The notes beneath the pieces are model-generated. The model saw only the letters and a program-made list of their open reading frames with translations, did not search any database and was not told the DNA's origin. The translations under genes were made by a program, and so were the position numbers. Below, in pieces: positions 35,500-43,680 of a stretch of 64,000 bases of DNA. Position 1 is the stretch's first letter; every line of letters begins with the position of its first letter. Location: the NCBI GenBank assembly GCA_030425185.1, contig JAUIAU010000017.1, positions 1 to 64,000 on the forward strand. The letters run 5' to 3'. The DNA is from Alphaproteobacteria bacterium. Its GTDB lineage: Bacteria; Pseudomonadota; Alphaproteobacteria; Rhodobacterales; Rhodobacteraceae.

Positions 35500-36132
35500 T
35501 CAGTCCGGCTGGCCATCCGTCTCGCGGGACCCGGCCCCGGGCGCGATCCCCGCCCGCACGGCCTCCAGCGCCGCCGCCAGCGCCGCCCAGTCCGCCGCCG
35601 CCGCCCCCGTCTCGGGGGCCTCCGCCGCCTTGCCGCCCGCCAGCCGCGCGGCGGGCAGCATCGGGAAGGTCACCAGCGAGACCTCCCACAACTCGACCTC
35701 GGCCAGGCGCCGTCGCCCGCCCGCGTCCTTGGTGGCCCGGCACACGCGGTAGCCGATCGACAAGCCGTCGATCGCCCCCGCCGCGACCAGCGCCGCCGCC
35801 TCGCGCGCCTGCGCGACGCCCTCCAGCAGCCGCCCGCGCACCCACAGCCCGCGCGTATCCTCGCGCACCTCGTCCCAGACCCCGATCGGGCGCGCGGGAT
35901 CGTGCTGCCACAGCATCTTGACCCGCCGCCCCTCGGCGCTCAGCCGCGCCAGCGAGGCCGCGAAGGCCCCCGCCTCGACCACGTCGCCGCCCTGGTCGGT
36001 CGCCCCGAACAGGCTCGCATAGCCCTCCAGCACCAGCCCCTCGGTCAGCGCCACGCCGCCCTCGGGACGGCAGAACTTCACTTCCAGCCCGCCCGGCACA
36101 TCTGCCGTCGGGCCCCAGACCTCAGCCTCCAT
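35500..36132 (-). CDS. GTA prohead protease, HK97 family (g4)
   Basis: 210 residues. The HK97 prohead protease core (about 20-165) has EGYASLFGATDQGGDVVEAGAF, the catalytic His at H77 (KMLWQHDPARPIG) and Ser at S125 (AIDGLSIGYRV), then LWEVSLVTFPMLPAA. It cleaves the capsid N-terminal extension during head maturation. The C-terminus after 165 is Ala-rich and probably disordered. A GAGGAGG site precedes the ATG. Confidence 0.93.
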   Translation of the reverse strand: MEAEVWGPTADVPGGLEVKFCRPEGGVALTEGLVLEGYASLFGATDQGGDVVEAGAFAASLARLSAEGRRVKMLWQHDPARPIGVWDEVREDTRGLWVRGRLLEGVAQAREAAALVAAGAIDGLSIGYRVCRATKDAGGRRRLAEVELWEVSLVTFPMLPAARLAGGKAAEAPETGAAAADWAALAAALEAVRAGIAPGAGSRETDGQPD

Positions 36133-36144
36133 GCATCTCCCTCC

Positions 36145-36393
36145 TCAGGGCACCAGGACCGAGGTCAGCGCCTCGGTCAGAACCGCGCCCGCCAGCCCCA
36201 CGATGGTGGCCCACAGCCGCTTCTCGACGCGCCCGATCAGCGCCTCGATGACCTCCAGCCGGAATTCCAGCGCCTTCCAGCGTTCCTCCATGACCCGCTC
36301 GTGCGCCTCCAGCTTGTGCCCCTGGTCGCAGTCGCCGGGACCGCAGCCGTCGCAGTACCCGCGCGCCCCGGCCCGTCCGCCGCGCCCGCTCAT
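36145..36393 (-). CDS. Small GTA protein between portal and protease (g3.5)
   Basis: 82 residues. The N-terminus is Gly/Arg-rich with a cysteine pair (GYCDGCGPGDCDQGHK), followed by a helical part (EAHERVMEERWKALEFRLEVIEALI) and a C-terminal hydrophobic helix (LWATIVGLAGAVLTEAL). It matches the position and size of orfg3.5. ATG overlaps the portal stop (ATGA). A predicted C-terminal membrane segment and three Cys near the N-terminus are notable; its role is not established. Confidence 0.85.
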   Translation of the reverse strand: MSGRGGRAGARGYCDGCGPGDCDQGHKLEAHERVMEERWKALEFRLEVIEALIGRVEKRLWATIVGLAGAVLTEALTSVLVP

Positions 36394-37598
36394 GCCGCGC
36401 CCTCCTCCGGCTCGGGCGGCAGGCCCAGCAGGCGCCGCTTCTCGGCCCGGCTCAGGAACTCCGCCGCGCCGACCCGCGCCCAGAGCGCCTCGCGCTCGGC
36501 CGCCAGCGCCGGGACCTGGTCGGGATCGGGCGCCAGCCGCACCGGGGCCGCGCCCGCATCGTCGCCGAACCCCGCCAGCCACGCCCCCACGCGCCCCGTC
36601 ACCTTGCGCGCCAGCGGCAGCACCGTCAGCCGGTAGAAGGCCCGGTGCGCCTCGGCATAGTTGGCATAGGTCGCGTCGCCCGGGATGCCCAGCAGCATCG
36701 GCGGCACCCCGAAGGCCAGCGCGATCTCGCGCGCGGCGGCCTCCTTCGTCTTCTGGAACTCCATGTCCGACGGGCTGAACCCCATCGGCTTCCAGTCGAG
36801 CCCGCCTTCCAGCAGCATCGGTCGCCCGGCGTTGCGCGCGCCCTGGTGGTGCATCTCCATCTCGTCCTGCAGCCGCGCGAACTGCTCCGCCGACAGGACC
36901 GAGCCCTCGCCCGCCCGGTAGACGATCGCGCCCGAGGGCCGGGCCGCGTTGTCCAGCAGCGCCTTCGACCAGCGCGAGGCCGCGTTGTGCACGTCCATCG
37001 CCTGCGCCGCCGCCTGCATCGGCGACAGCCCGTAATGGTCGTCCTGCGGATGGAACGCCTTGAGATGGCACACCGGCACCCGCGGCCCGCGCGCATCGAA
37101 CCGGTGCACCGCCGCGCCCACCGCGTACTCCCACGCGACCGGCCAGCCATCCGCCCCCGGCACCACTCGCATCCGGTCCGAGCGCAGCACGTGCAGCTCC
37201 AGCGGCCAGCCCGCCTCGCCCGCCACCACCTCCAGGTAGCCGTTCCCGGTCAGCAGCACCTGCGCGTAAAGCGCCTCCAGCAGGTCGCCCCGCCCCTGCC
37301 CCGGATTGGGCGCGTCGAGCAGCCCCAGCACCGGATGCACCTCGTAGCGCCGCGCGCCGTCCTCGCAGACCAGCGGCAGCGCCGCCGCCGCCTCGGCGAT
37401 CATCTTGACCGCCCGGAACCCGACCGGATTGCCCGCGAAGCCGTTCCGCGTCAGGCTGACCGCGTCGCGCGGCGTCCACGCCACCCGGCCCCCCGTCGCC
37501 ATCGCCGCCACGCGCCCCACGGCACTGGCCTTGACCTGCACCGACGGCGACACCGGCGCGCCCTGCGCCCCCGCCTTGCGAAAGAGTGTGAACTTCAC
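36390..37598 (-). CDS. GTA portal protein, HK97 type (g3)
   Basis: 402 residues from a GTG start at 37596-37598, which has a GGGGG site 7 bp upstream. HK97 portal motifs include VSLTRNGFAGNPVGFRAVKMIAEAAAALPL (split), LLTGNGYLEVV, VCHLKAFHPQDDHYGLSPMQAA (split), GRPMLLEGGLDWKPMGFSPSDMEF (split), IALAFGVPPMLLGIPG and YANYAEAHRAFYRLTVLPLA. A dodecamer forms the DNA channel at one head vertex. Residues 1-30 are basic and flexible. Confidence 0.94.
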   Translation of the reverse strand: MKFTLFRKAGAQGAPVSPSVQVKASAVGRVAAMATGGRVAWTPRDAVSLTRNGFAGNPVGFRAVKMIAEAAAALPLVCEDGARRYEVHPVLGLLDAPNPGQGRGDLLEALYAQVLLTGNGYLEVVAGEAGWPLELHVLRSDRMRVVPGADGWPVAWEYAVGAAVHRFDARGPRVPVCHLKAFHPQDDHYGLSPMQAAAQAMDVHNAASRWSKALLDNAARPSGAIVYRAGEGSVLSAEQFARLQDEMEMHHQGARNAGRPMLLEGGLDWKPMGFSPSDMEFQKTKEAAAREIALAFGVPPMLLGIPGDATYANYAEAHRAFYRLTVLPLARKVTGRVGAWLAGFGDDAGAAPVRLAPDPDQVPALAAEREALWARVGAAEFLSRAEKRRLLGLPPEPEEGAA

Positions 37599-37671
37599 CG
37601 CATACCCCCTTTCCGGGATGACGGGGACCGGCCGCACGGGCCCGCCCCCGGGTTCTCGCCGCCCGCCCGGC

Positions 37672-39084
37672 TCACAGCATCCGCATCCGCGGCGCCTGCC
37701 CGATGTGCTGCGCGGGCGCGATCATCAGCGCGTGCAGCGCCCAGACCAGCGCATCCACCCGGTCGGGCGAACCCGACCCGGTGAAGCCCTGCACCGTCAT
37801 CTGCGCCATCTGCACCTCCAGCGCGTCCAGCCCCGCCACGTGCGCGACCCGCCCCTGCTCGTAGAGCGCCGCGATCGGCTCGGCGCGCGCCGCCTTGCCC
37901 TGCCGCGCCCGCACCTGCTGGACCGGCAGCAGCGGATCGACGCTGCGCAGCACCTCGCTGACGAGGTCGCCGCCCTGGTTGACCTCGGCCACCACCTTGG
38001 CCGCGCCCCAGCCGCGCGCCAGCTCGACGACCTTCTCCGCCCATTGCCCGGGCGAGGCCGCCTCGACCGTGCCGTCCTCCAGCACGACCGCCCGCCAGTC
38101 GGCGCGGGTGCCGTGCATGCGCACCCCCGCCACCACGATCCCGCAGGCATCCGACGTGCCCTTGCCCGAGACCGGCGGATCGACCGCCACCACGATCCGC
38201 TCGGGCGTGGTGACATCCGCCGCCCGCGCCCGGTCCAGCATCGCCTGCGTCCAGAGCGCGCCCTCGACATCCTCGATCAGCTCGCCCTGCAACTCCTGCC
38301 GCCCCAGCCGCTGCCCGGCATAGCGCGCCGTCACCTCGGCAAGGAACGAGCGCGCGAGGTAGGCCCGGTTCGCCTCGGTCGGCGCATGGGTCAGCACCGT
38401 CGAGTCACGCCCCAGGATCGCCTTCAGCACCGGCACCGGCTGCGGGGTCGTCGTCACCACCTGCCGCGGCTGGCGGCCCAGACGCAGCGCGAACTGCAGC
38501 ATGTCCCACGCCGCCTCCGCCTTCGGCCACTTCGCCAGTTCGTCCACCCAGGCCGCGTCGAACTGCGGCCCCCGCAGGCTGTCCGGGTCGTGCGCGCTGT
38601 AGACCTGCGCCACCGCCCCGTTCGGCCAGACCAGCCTCCGGCGGCTCGCTTCCCACACCGGGCGCCGGTCGGGGGGCGAGACCGCCAGGATCCCGCTCTC
38701 CCCCATCACCATCACCTCGCGCGCCTGGTCCAGCGTCTCGCCCACCAGCGCCACCCGGCGCGCCTCGCCCGGCGCCTCCGGCGTCGCGCCCTCCACCATC
38801 GCGCGCACCCACTCCGCGCCCGCCCGCGTCTTGCCCGCGCCCCGGCCGCCGAGGATCACCCAGGTCCGCCACGTCCCCTCCGGCGGAAGCTGGTGCGGAA
38901 ACGCCCACATCTCCCACAGGTACGGCAGGCTCCCCAGCGCGTTCGGGCTCAGCCCGGCCAGGAACGTCTCCACCGTCTCGGGCGGCAACGAGGCAAGCCA
39001 GTCGGCGGCTGACCTCAAGCCGGGCAGCGTCGAGGTCGAGGACACCGCTTCCAGCGGCGTCGCAGAGCTTGCGGCGCACGTCAT
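37672..39084 (-). CDS. GTA large terminase subunit, TerL (g2)
   Basis: 470 residues. The ATPase domain has Walker A LGGRGAGKTRAGA (about 78-90), a Walker B-like DAAWVDELAKW and motif III VVTTTPQPVPVLK; the nuclease domain carries IVVAVDPPVSGKGTSDACGIVV, AEVNQGGDLV and the late SPDRVDALVWALHAL. It pumps host DNA into the head and cuts it by a headful mechanism. AGGAG lies 10 bp before the ATG at 39082-39084. The first 260 bp lie in the same DNA that encodes the conserved C-terminal half of g1 in another frame. Confidence 0.93.
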   Translation of the reverse strand: MTCAASSATPLEAVSSTSTLPGLRSAADWLASLPPETVETFLAGLSPNALGSLPYLWEMWAFPHQLPPEGTWRTWVILGGRGAGKTRAGAEWVRAMVEGATPEAPGEARRVALVGETLDQAREVMVMGESGILAVSPPDRRPVWEASRRRLVWPNGAVAQVYSAHDPDSLRGPQFDAAWVDELAKWPKAEAAWDMLQFALRLGRQPRQVVTTTPQPVPVLKAILGRDSTVLTHAPTEANRAYLARSFLAEVTARYAGQRLGRQELQGELIEDVEGALWTQAMLDRARAADVTTPERIVVAVDPPVSGKGTSDACGIVVAGVRMHGTRADWRAVVLEDGTVEAASPGQWAEKVVELARGWGAAKVVAEVNQGGDLVSEVLRSVDPLLPVQQVRARQGKAARAEPIAALYEQGRVAHVAGLDALEVQMAQMTVQGFTGSGSPDRVDALVWALHALMIAPAQHIGQAPRMRML

Positions 39085-39346
39085 CTGTCTTCTTCTCCTC
39101 TTCAGCCAGCTTGGCGGCGAAGGTCATCGTCGCCGTCCACGCCTTCCAGAACCCCGGCATGTCCTGCGGAAGCTCCGCGTCCAGCCGGTCCACCACCTCG
39201 GCAAGTTTCCCCAGCCCCCGGCGGGCCAGCCGCCGCATCTGCGCCAGCGTGTCGTCCGCCTCGCCGCGCGCGATCTCCGCCGCGCGCAGCACGTCGTCCC
39301 GGCCCTCGGTGCCGAAGGCTCCCTCGTTCGTCTCGTCCATGGTCAT
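38405..39346 (-). CDS. GTA small terminase-like protein g1, frame open far into g2
   Basis: As written the frame is 313 codons, but only the first 130 or so look like g1: DDVLRAAEIARGEADDTLAQM, RRGLGKLAEVVDRLDAEL, FWKAWTATMTFAAKLAEEEKK and LDLDAARLEVSRRLACL, a helical TerS-like DNA-binding/oligomerisation region. The R. capsulatus g1 protein is only about 110 residues. Here the expected stop is missing and translation continues through Gly/Arg-rich sequence that is the wrong frame of g2. Either the extension is made, or a stop has been lost or mis-sequenced near 38950. A GAGAGGCGGGA site precedes the ATG at 39344-39346. Gene identity is more certain than its 3' end. Confidence 0.6.
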   Translation of the reverse strand: MTMDETNEGAFGTEGRDDVLRAAEIARGEADDTLAQMRRLARRGLGKLAEVVDRLDAELPQDMPGFWKAWTATMTFAAKLAEEEKKTDDVRRKLCDAAGSGVLDLDAARLEVSRRLACLVAARDGGDVPGRAEPERAGEPAVPVGDVGVSAPASAGGDVADLGDPRRPGRGQDAGGRGVGARDGGGRDAGGAGRGAPGGAGGRDAGPGARGDGDGGERDPGGLAPRPAPGVGSEPPEAGLAERGGGAGLQRARPGQPAGAAVRRGLGGRTGEVAEGGGGVGHAAVRAASGPPAAAGGDDDPAAGAGAEGDPGA

Positions 39347-39387
39347 GGGTCAGGTCCCGCCTCTCGCCTGCCCGTACGAGCGACATG

Positions 39388-39427
39388 AAAAAAGGCGGTG
39401 CGGACCCGTCCGGGTCCGACCGCCTTT
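39388..39427 (-). terminator. Strong intrinsic terminator/attenuator upstream of g1
   Basis: AAAGGCGGT (39391-39399) pairs with ACCGCCTTT (39419-39427), and inside this, past a one-base bulge, CGGACCCG pairs with CGGGTCCG around a tiny loop. On the minus strand the stem is followed by TTTTTT (39388-39393). It lies between the promoter and g1, so it could end mltG transcription, attenuate GTA transcription or end a short RNA of about 55-60 nt. Confidence 0.85.
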
Positions 39428-39451
39428 GCACACGTCTTCTAGCTTGCCCTC

Positions 39452-39480
39452 TTTCTACCGGAGAGCGTTCGCAATGTCAA
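39452..39480 (-). promoter_or_regulatory. Near-consensus sigma70 promoter upstream of the GTA operon
   Basis: On the minus strand TTGACA (39475-39480) is separated by exactly 17 bp from TAGAAA (39452-39457). The predicted start near 39445 gives a short leader before the terminator at 39427-39388 and then g1. It sits in the 141 bp between mltG and that terminator's A-run. Confidence 0.6.
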
Positions 39481-39482
39481 GC

Positions 39483-39501
39483 GCACAATTCAGGGTTGTG
39501 C
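39483..39501. promoter_or_regulatory. Palindromic operator candidate upstream of the GTA promoter
   Basis: GCACAA (39483-39488), seven bases, TTGTGC (39496-39501): a perfect 6-bp inverted repeat just upstream of the -35 element on the minus strand, a typical activator position. The cognate regulator is unknown; GTA regulators such as GafA or CtrA would be candidates, but I see no CtrA TTAA-N7-TTAA motif. Confidence 0.4.
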
Positions 39502-39528
39502 GATCTTTCCTTGTCCGGTCCCCCGGCC

Positions 39529-40683
39529 TCAGTTCCCCCGCTCGGCCTCGATCTGCCGCCAGCGCGCCACGTTGGCGTTGTGATCGGCGAGGTTCGTCGC
39601 GAAGGCGTGCCCGCCCGTGCCGTCGGCCACGAAGAAGATGAAATCGCTCTCTTCCGGGTTCAGCGCCGCCTCGATGCTGGCCCGCCCCGGGTTGGCGATC
39701 GGCGTCGGCGGAAGCCCGTCGATCACGTAGGTATTCCAAGGGGTTGAGCGCCGAAGCTCGGACCTCCTCAGCCCCCGCCCCAGGCTGCCCTCGCCGCGCG
39801 TGATGCCATAGATCACCGTCGGGTCGGTCTGCAGCTTGATGCCCCGGTTCAGGCGGTTCACGAAGACGCTCGCCACCAGCCGCCGCTCCTCGGGCACGCT
39901 GGTCTCCTTCTCGATGATCGAGGCGAGAATCAGCGCCTCCTCCGGCGTCTGGATCGGCAGACCCTCCGCGCGCACCGCCCAGGCCTCGGCGAGAATCGCC
40001 TCCTGCGCGGTCTCCATCCGCCGAATCACGTCCGCGCGGGCCGAGCCGGTCGACACCTCGTAGGTGTCCGGCGCCAGCGTGCCTTCGGCGGGCAGCTCCT
40101 CCGGCACGTCGCCGGTCAGGAAATCGGCGTTCTTCAGCGCCTCGACGATGTTCCACGAGGTTACGCCCTCCGCCACCGTGATCCGGTAGGCGACCGGCAC
40201 GTTGCGCGCCTTCAGCTCGGTATAGGCCTCGGGCAGCGTCTCGTCCTGGTAGGTGAAGGCCGCGATCTCGACCAACCCCTGCTCGGGCTGGCGCTCGCGC
40301 AGCCGCATCTCGGCCCCGCCCTCGCTGATCGTGTACTGCGCGATATAGCGGAAGGTCGGCGCGGCGGCCTGCGTGACGATATCGAGGATCTGCGCCATCG
40401 ACGCGCCGGCCGGCAGTTCGTAGTTGTTGAACTTCAGCTCGCCCGCCTTGCCGGTGTACTGCGCCCCGATCCGGAAGATCCGCGCGTTCGAAATGGCGCC
40501 CTGCTCCTCCAGGTCGTTCGACACCCGGATCAGCGACGCGCCGCGCGGCACCTCGAAGAACAGCGTCTCGGTCAGCGGCCCCTGCCCGTTGAACTCGCGC
40601 TGTCCCCAGGCAATCAGCCCGATCAGCCCGAGCAGGGCCACGATCCCGAGGGTCAGCGCATTCGAGGCGATGTTCCTCCACAT
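39529..40683 (-). CDS. mltG: Endolytic transglycosylase MltG (YceG)
   Basis: 384 residues. An N-terminal membrane anchor (about 8-27) is followed by a periplasmic LysM-like region and the YceG catalytic domain. The catalytic Glu lies in EEALILASIIEKETSVPEERRLVASVFVNRL (split near the middle), with PTVIYGIT, NTYVIDGLPPTPIANPGRASIEAAL (split) and FVADGTGGHAFATNLADHNANV. It cleaves nascent glycan strands and ends their growth. Starts 3 bp after the fabF stop, so it is co-transcribed. It is the last gene before the GTA control region. Confidence 0.94.
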   Translation of the reverse strand: MWRNIASNALTLGIVALLGLIGLIAWGQREFNGQGPLTETLFFEVPRGASLIRVSNDLEEQGAISNARIFRIGAQYTGKAGELKFNNYELPAGASMAQILDIVTQAAAPTFRYIAQYTISEGGAEMRLRERQPEQGLVEIAAFTYQDETLPEAYTELKARNVPVAYRITVAEGVTSWNIVEALKNADFLTGDVPEELPAEGTLAPDTYEVSTGSARADVIRRMETAQEAILAEAWAVRAEGLPIQTPEEALILASIIEKETSVPEERRLVASVFVNRLNRGIKLQTDPTVIYGITRGEGSLGRGLRRSELRRSTPWNTYVIDGLPPTPIANPGRASIEAALNPEESDFIFFVADGTGGHAFATNLADHNANVARWRQIEAERGN

Positions 40684-40686
40684 GGA

Positions 40687-41946
40687 TCAGGCCACCCGTC
40701 CGAGCACGAGGCTCGCGTTCGTGCCGCCGAACCCGAACGAGTTCGACAGCGCCACGTTGATCTCGCGCTCCCGCTTGGCGTTCGGCGCGAGGTCCAGCGC
40801 CGTCTCCACCGCGGGGGTGTCGAGGTTGATCGTCGGCGGCGCGACCTGGTCGCGGATCGCGAGGATCGAGAAGATCGCCTCGACCGCGCCCGCGGCCCCC
40901 AGCAGGTGCCCGATGCTCGACTTGGTGGACGACATCGTGGCCTTCCCCGCCGCCGCGCCCAGCATCCGCTCCACCGCGCCCAGCTCGATCGTGTCGGCCA
41001 TGGTCGAGGTGCCGTGCGCGTTGATGTAATCGATCGCCGCGGGCTCCAGCCCGGCCCGGGCCAGCGCCGCCCGCATCGAGCGCTCCGCCCCGTCGCCATC
41101 CTCGGACGGCGCGGTGATGTGATAGGCGTCGCCCGACATGCCGTAGCCCAGCACCTCGGCATAGATCTTCGCGCCGCGTGCCTTGGCGTGCTCGTATTCC
41201 TCCAGCACGACGACCCCCGCGCCCTCGCCCATCACGAACCCGTCCCGGTCCGCGTCATAGGGCCGGCTGGCCTTGGTGGGCTCGTTGCCGCGCTTGGTGG
41301 ACAGCGCCTTGCAGGCGTTGAACCCGGCGATCCCGATCTCCGAGATCGGGCTCTCGGCCCCGCCCGCGATCATCACGTCCGCGTCGCCCCACTGGATCAG
41401 CCGCGCCGCGTCCCCGATGGCATGCGCCCCGGTCGAGCAGGCGGTGACCACCGCGTGGTTCGGCCCCTTGTAGCCGAAGCGGATCGAGACCTGCCCCGAC
41501 ACGAGGTTGATCAGCGCGCCCGGGATGAAGAACGGCGACACCCGGCGCGGCCCGCGCTCCTTCAGCAGCACGGCGGTTTCGGCGATCGATGTCAGCCCGC
41601 CGATGCCCGAGCCGATCATCACGCCGGTGCGCAGCTTCTCGGCCTCGGAAATGTCCTCCCAGCCGGCATCGCGCACCGCCTGCGTCGCCGCCGCGATGCC
41701 GTAGAGGATGAAGTCATCGACCTTGCGCTGCTCCTTCGGCTCCATCCAGGCGTCCGGATCGAAGGTGCCGCCGGTCCCGTCGCCGCGCGTCACCTCGCAG
41801 GCATAGGTCGTCGCCAGGTGCCCGGCATCGAACTTCGAGATCGTGCCCGCCCCGGACTCTCCCGCCAGCAGCCGGGTCCAGGTTTCTTCGACCGACGACG
41901 CCAGAGGCGTCACCGCGCCCAGGCCCGTCACCACCACTCGCCGCAT
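40687..41946 (-). CDS. fabF: Beta-ketoacyl-ACP synthase II
   Basis: 419 residues. Elongates acyl-ACP with malonyl-ACP in fatty acid synthesis. The catalytic triad is C170 (HAVVTACSTGAHAIG), His in YINAHGTSTMADTIELGA and His in SSIGHLLGAAGAVEAIFSI; the ending NSFGFGGTNASLVL is characteristic. ATG 41944-41946 gives the usual MRRVVVTGLG start with GGGG upstream; the longer frame begins 13 codons earlier without support. Usually directly after acpP, but here separated from it by an agmatinase-family gene. Confidence 0.96.
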   Translation of the reverse strand: MRRVVVTGLGAVTPLASSVEETWTRLLAGESGAGTISKFDAGHLATTYACEVTRGDGTGGTFDPDAWMEPKEQRKVDDFILYGIAAATQAVRDAGWEDISEAEKLRTGVMIGSGIGGLTSIAETAVLLKERGPRRVSPFFIPGALINLVSGQVSIRFGYKGPNHAVVTACSTGAHAIGDAARLIQWGDADVMIAGGAESPISEIGIAGFNACKALSTKRGNEPTKASRPYDADRDGFVMGEGAGVVVLEEYEHAKARGAKIYAEVLGYGMSGDAYHITAPSEDGDGAERSMRAALARAGLEPAAIDYINAHGTSTMADTIELGAVERMLGAAAGKATMSSTKSSIGHLLGAAGAVEAIFSILAIRDQVAPPTINLDTPAVETALDLAPNAKREREINVALSNSFGFGGTNASLVLGRVA

Positions 41947-42022
41947 GAGATGCCCCTTTTGACGTGCTTTTTCGTTCTCGCTCATATCGTGCCCCCGCCC
42001 CGAGGGGCAAGAGCGCGTGCCC

Positions 42023-43075
42023 CTATCGCCCCGGGGCGCGGGCCATCAGACACAGCAGCTCGAACAGCATCTGCGCCCCGGCCTGCGCCGTGTTGGACGT
42101 CGGGTCGTAGGACGGCGCGACCTCGACCACGTCGCCGCCCCGGATGTCGATCCCCGCCAGCCCGCGCAAGAGCGCCATCGCCTCGCGCGGGGTCAGCCCG
42201 CCCACCTCCGGCGTTCCGGTGCCCGGCGCGAAGGCCGGGTCGAGCGCATCGACGTCGAAACTGACATAGGTCGGCCCGTCGCCCACCACCCGGCGCGCGG
42301 CCGCGATCACCGCGGGCAGGCCCATCTCGGCCACCTCCTCGGCATGGATGACCGTCATGCCGGCGGCGTGGGAGAACTCCCACAGGTAGTCGCCGCCGCC
42401 CCGGATGCCGATCTGCACCACCCGCGACGGATCGAGATGCCCGTCGAGCACCGCCTGCCGGAACGGCCCGCCATGGTGGAACTTCGCGCCCTCGTAGACC
42501 CCGCTGGTGTCGGCATGGGCATCGATGTGGACCATGCCGAGCGGCCCGTGCGCCTCGGCGAGCGGCTTCAGGATCGCCCGGCTGATCGAGTGATCGCCGC
42601 CCACCGCCAGCGCCGGCAGTCCCGCCGCCGCCAGTGCGCCGAAGAACGTCTCGATATCGGCGTGACAGCTCTCCAGCGAATAGCGGCTGCGCATCGGCAC
42701 GTCGCCCAGATCGGCCACCCGCAGCGCCTGCAGGGGCGCCGTGCCCAGCACCCGGTTCCACGGCCCGATCCGCTCGATCTCGCGCACCGCCTTCGGGCCG
42801 CGCCGCGCGCCCGCCCGGTTCGTCACCCCGAGGTCCATCGGCACCCCCACCAGCGCCACGTCGAGCGGCACCCCGACCGCGCCCGCCAGCACCGCCTCGG
42901 CGAGGTCCGGCCGGTAGGGCGCGTCGAGCAGGGTCGAGACCCCCGCGAAGGGAAACGCCCGCCGCCCGCCCGCGCCGAAGACGCCGTCCGCGACCGCCTT
43001 CAGCACCGGGTCGTGGAACGCCGTGCCCTGGTCGTTGCCGTACAGCGCGCGCAACTCCTCCAGCGTCCTGGCCAT
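42023..43075 (-). CDS. Ureohydrolase (agmatinase/guanidinobutyrase family)
   Basis: 350 residues. Hydrolyses a guanidino group to urea plus an amine. The Mn site is complete: GGDHS with H162, DAHAD (D185, H187, D189) and the C-terminal SFDVDALDPAFAPGTGTPE. The N-terminus of about 60 residues and the length place it with bacterial agmatinase/guanidinobutyrase/guanidinopropionase rather than arginase. The substrate is not certain. GGGGAGGA lies before the ATG. It sits inside the fatty-acid cluster (fabF downstream, acpP upstream), an unusual place, and it is on the same strand. Confidence 0.88.
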   Translation of the reverse strand: MARTLEELRALYGNDQGTAFHDPVLKAVADGVFGAGGRRAFPFAGVSTLLDAPYRPDLAEAVLAGAVGVPLDVALVGVPMDLGVTNRAGARRGPKAVREIERIGPWNRVLGTAPLQALRVADLGDVPMRSRYSLESCHADIETFFGALAAAGLPALAVGGDHSISRAILKPLAEAHGPLGMVHIDAHADTSGVYEGAKFHHGGPFRQAVLDGHLDPSRVVQIGIRGGGDYLWEFSHAAGMTVIHAEEVAEMGLPAVIAAARRVVGDGPTYVSFDVDALDPAFAPGTGTPEVGGLTPREAMALLRGLAGIDIRGGDVVEVAPSYDPTSNTAQAGAQMLFELLCLMARAPGR

Positions 43076-43207
43076 TTCGTCCTCCCCGGTGCGGTGCCCC
43101 GCGATCGGACCCCGCGCGCGGGCGAAACGCAACCCCCGCAACGGAAAACGGCGGCCCCGGGGGACCGCCGCTTCGAATGCGTGCCCCCGGAGGGGCGCGA
43201 AACCCGG

Positions 43208-43441
43208 TTACTGGGCTTCGGTGATGAATTTGACCGCGTCGCCGAAGGTCTGGATGGTCTCGGCGGCGTCGTCCGGGATCTCGATGCCGAACTCTTCCTC
43301 GAAGGCCATGACCAGCTCGACGGTGTCGAGGCTGTCGGCACCCAGGTCGTCGATGAACGAGGCGGCTTCCGTCACCTTGTCCTCGTCCACGCCCAGGTGC
43401 TCCACAACGATTTTCTTCACGCGATCTGCGATGTCGCTCAT
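43208..43441 (-). CDS. acpP: Acyl carrier protein
   Basis: 77 residues, acidic. Carries growing acyl chains on a 4'-phosphopantetheine attached to S37 in [20 protein letters not shown], the invariant DSL motif. Begins [18 protein letters not shown], typical of alphaproteobacteria. Separated from fabG by the oppositely oriented DUF2726 gene and from fabF by the ureohydrolase gene, so it needs its own promoter in the 239-bp gap upstream. Confidence 0.97.
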   Translation of the reverse strand: MSDIADRVKKIVVEHLGVDEDKVTEAASFIDDLGADSLDTVELVMAFEEEFGIEIPDDAAETIQTFGDAVKFITEAQ

Positions 43442-43680
43442 CTTGTCACATCCTCGTTCGGTTGTCCGGGCACTCGCGGCCCGTGTCCTGATCTGAAGCC
43501 CCGCGTCGGTCGCGTGCGGGCCGGCATTCCTCGGGTCGCGGGTCCCCCCGGCCTGAATGTGCGCCGCCTATAGCAGATGTCCGGGGAAAGGCAACCGTCG
43601 CAAAGCGCCCGAACGGTCGCACCGAACTTGACCGGCACAGGCGCGGCTGGCTACCCATCGGGCGGAAAGGACAGACAGCG

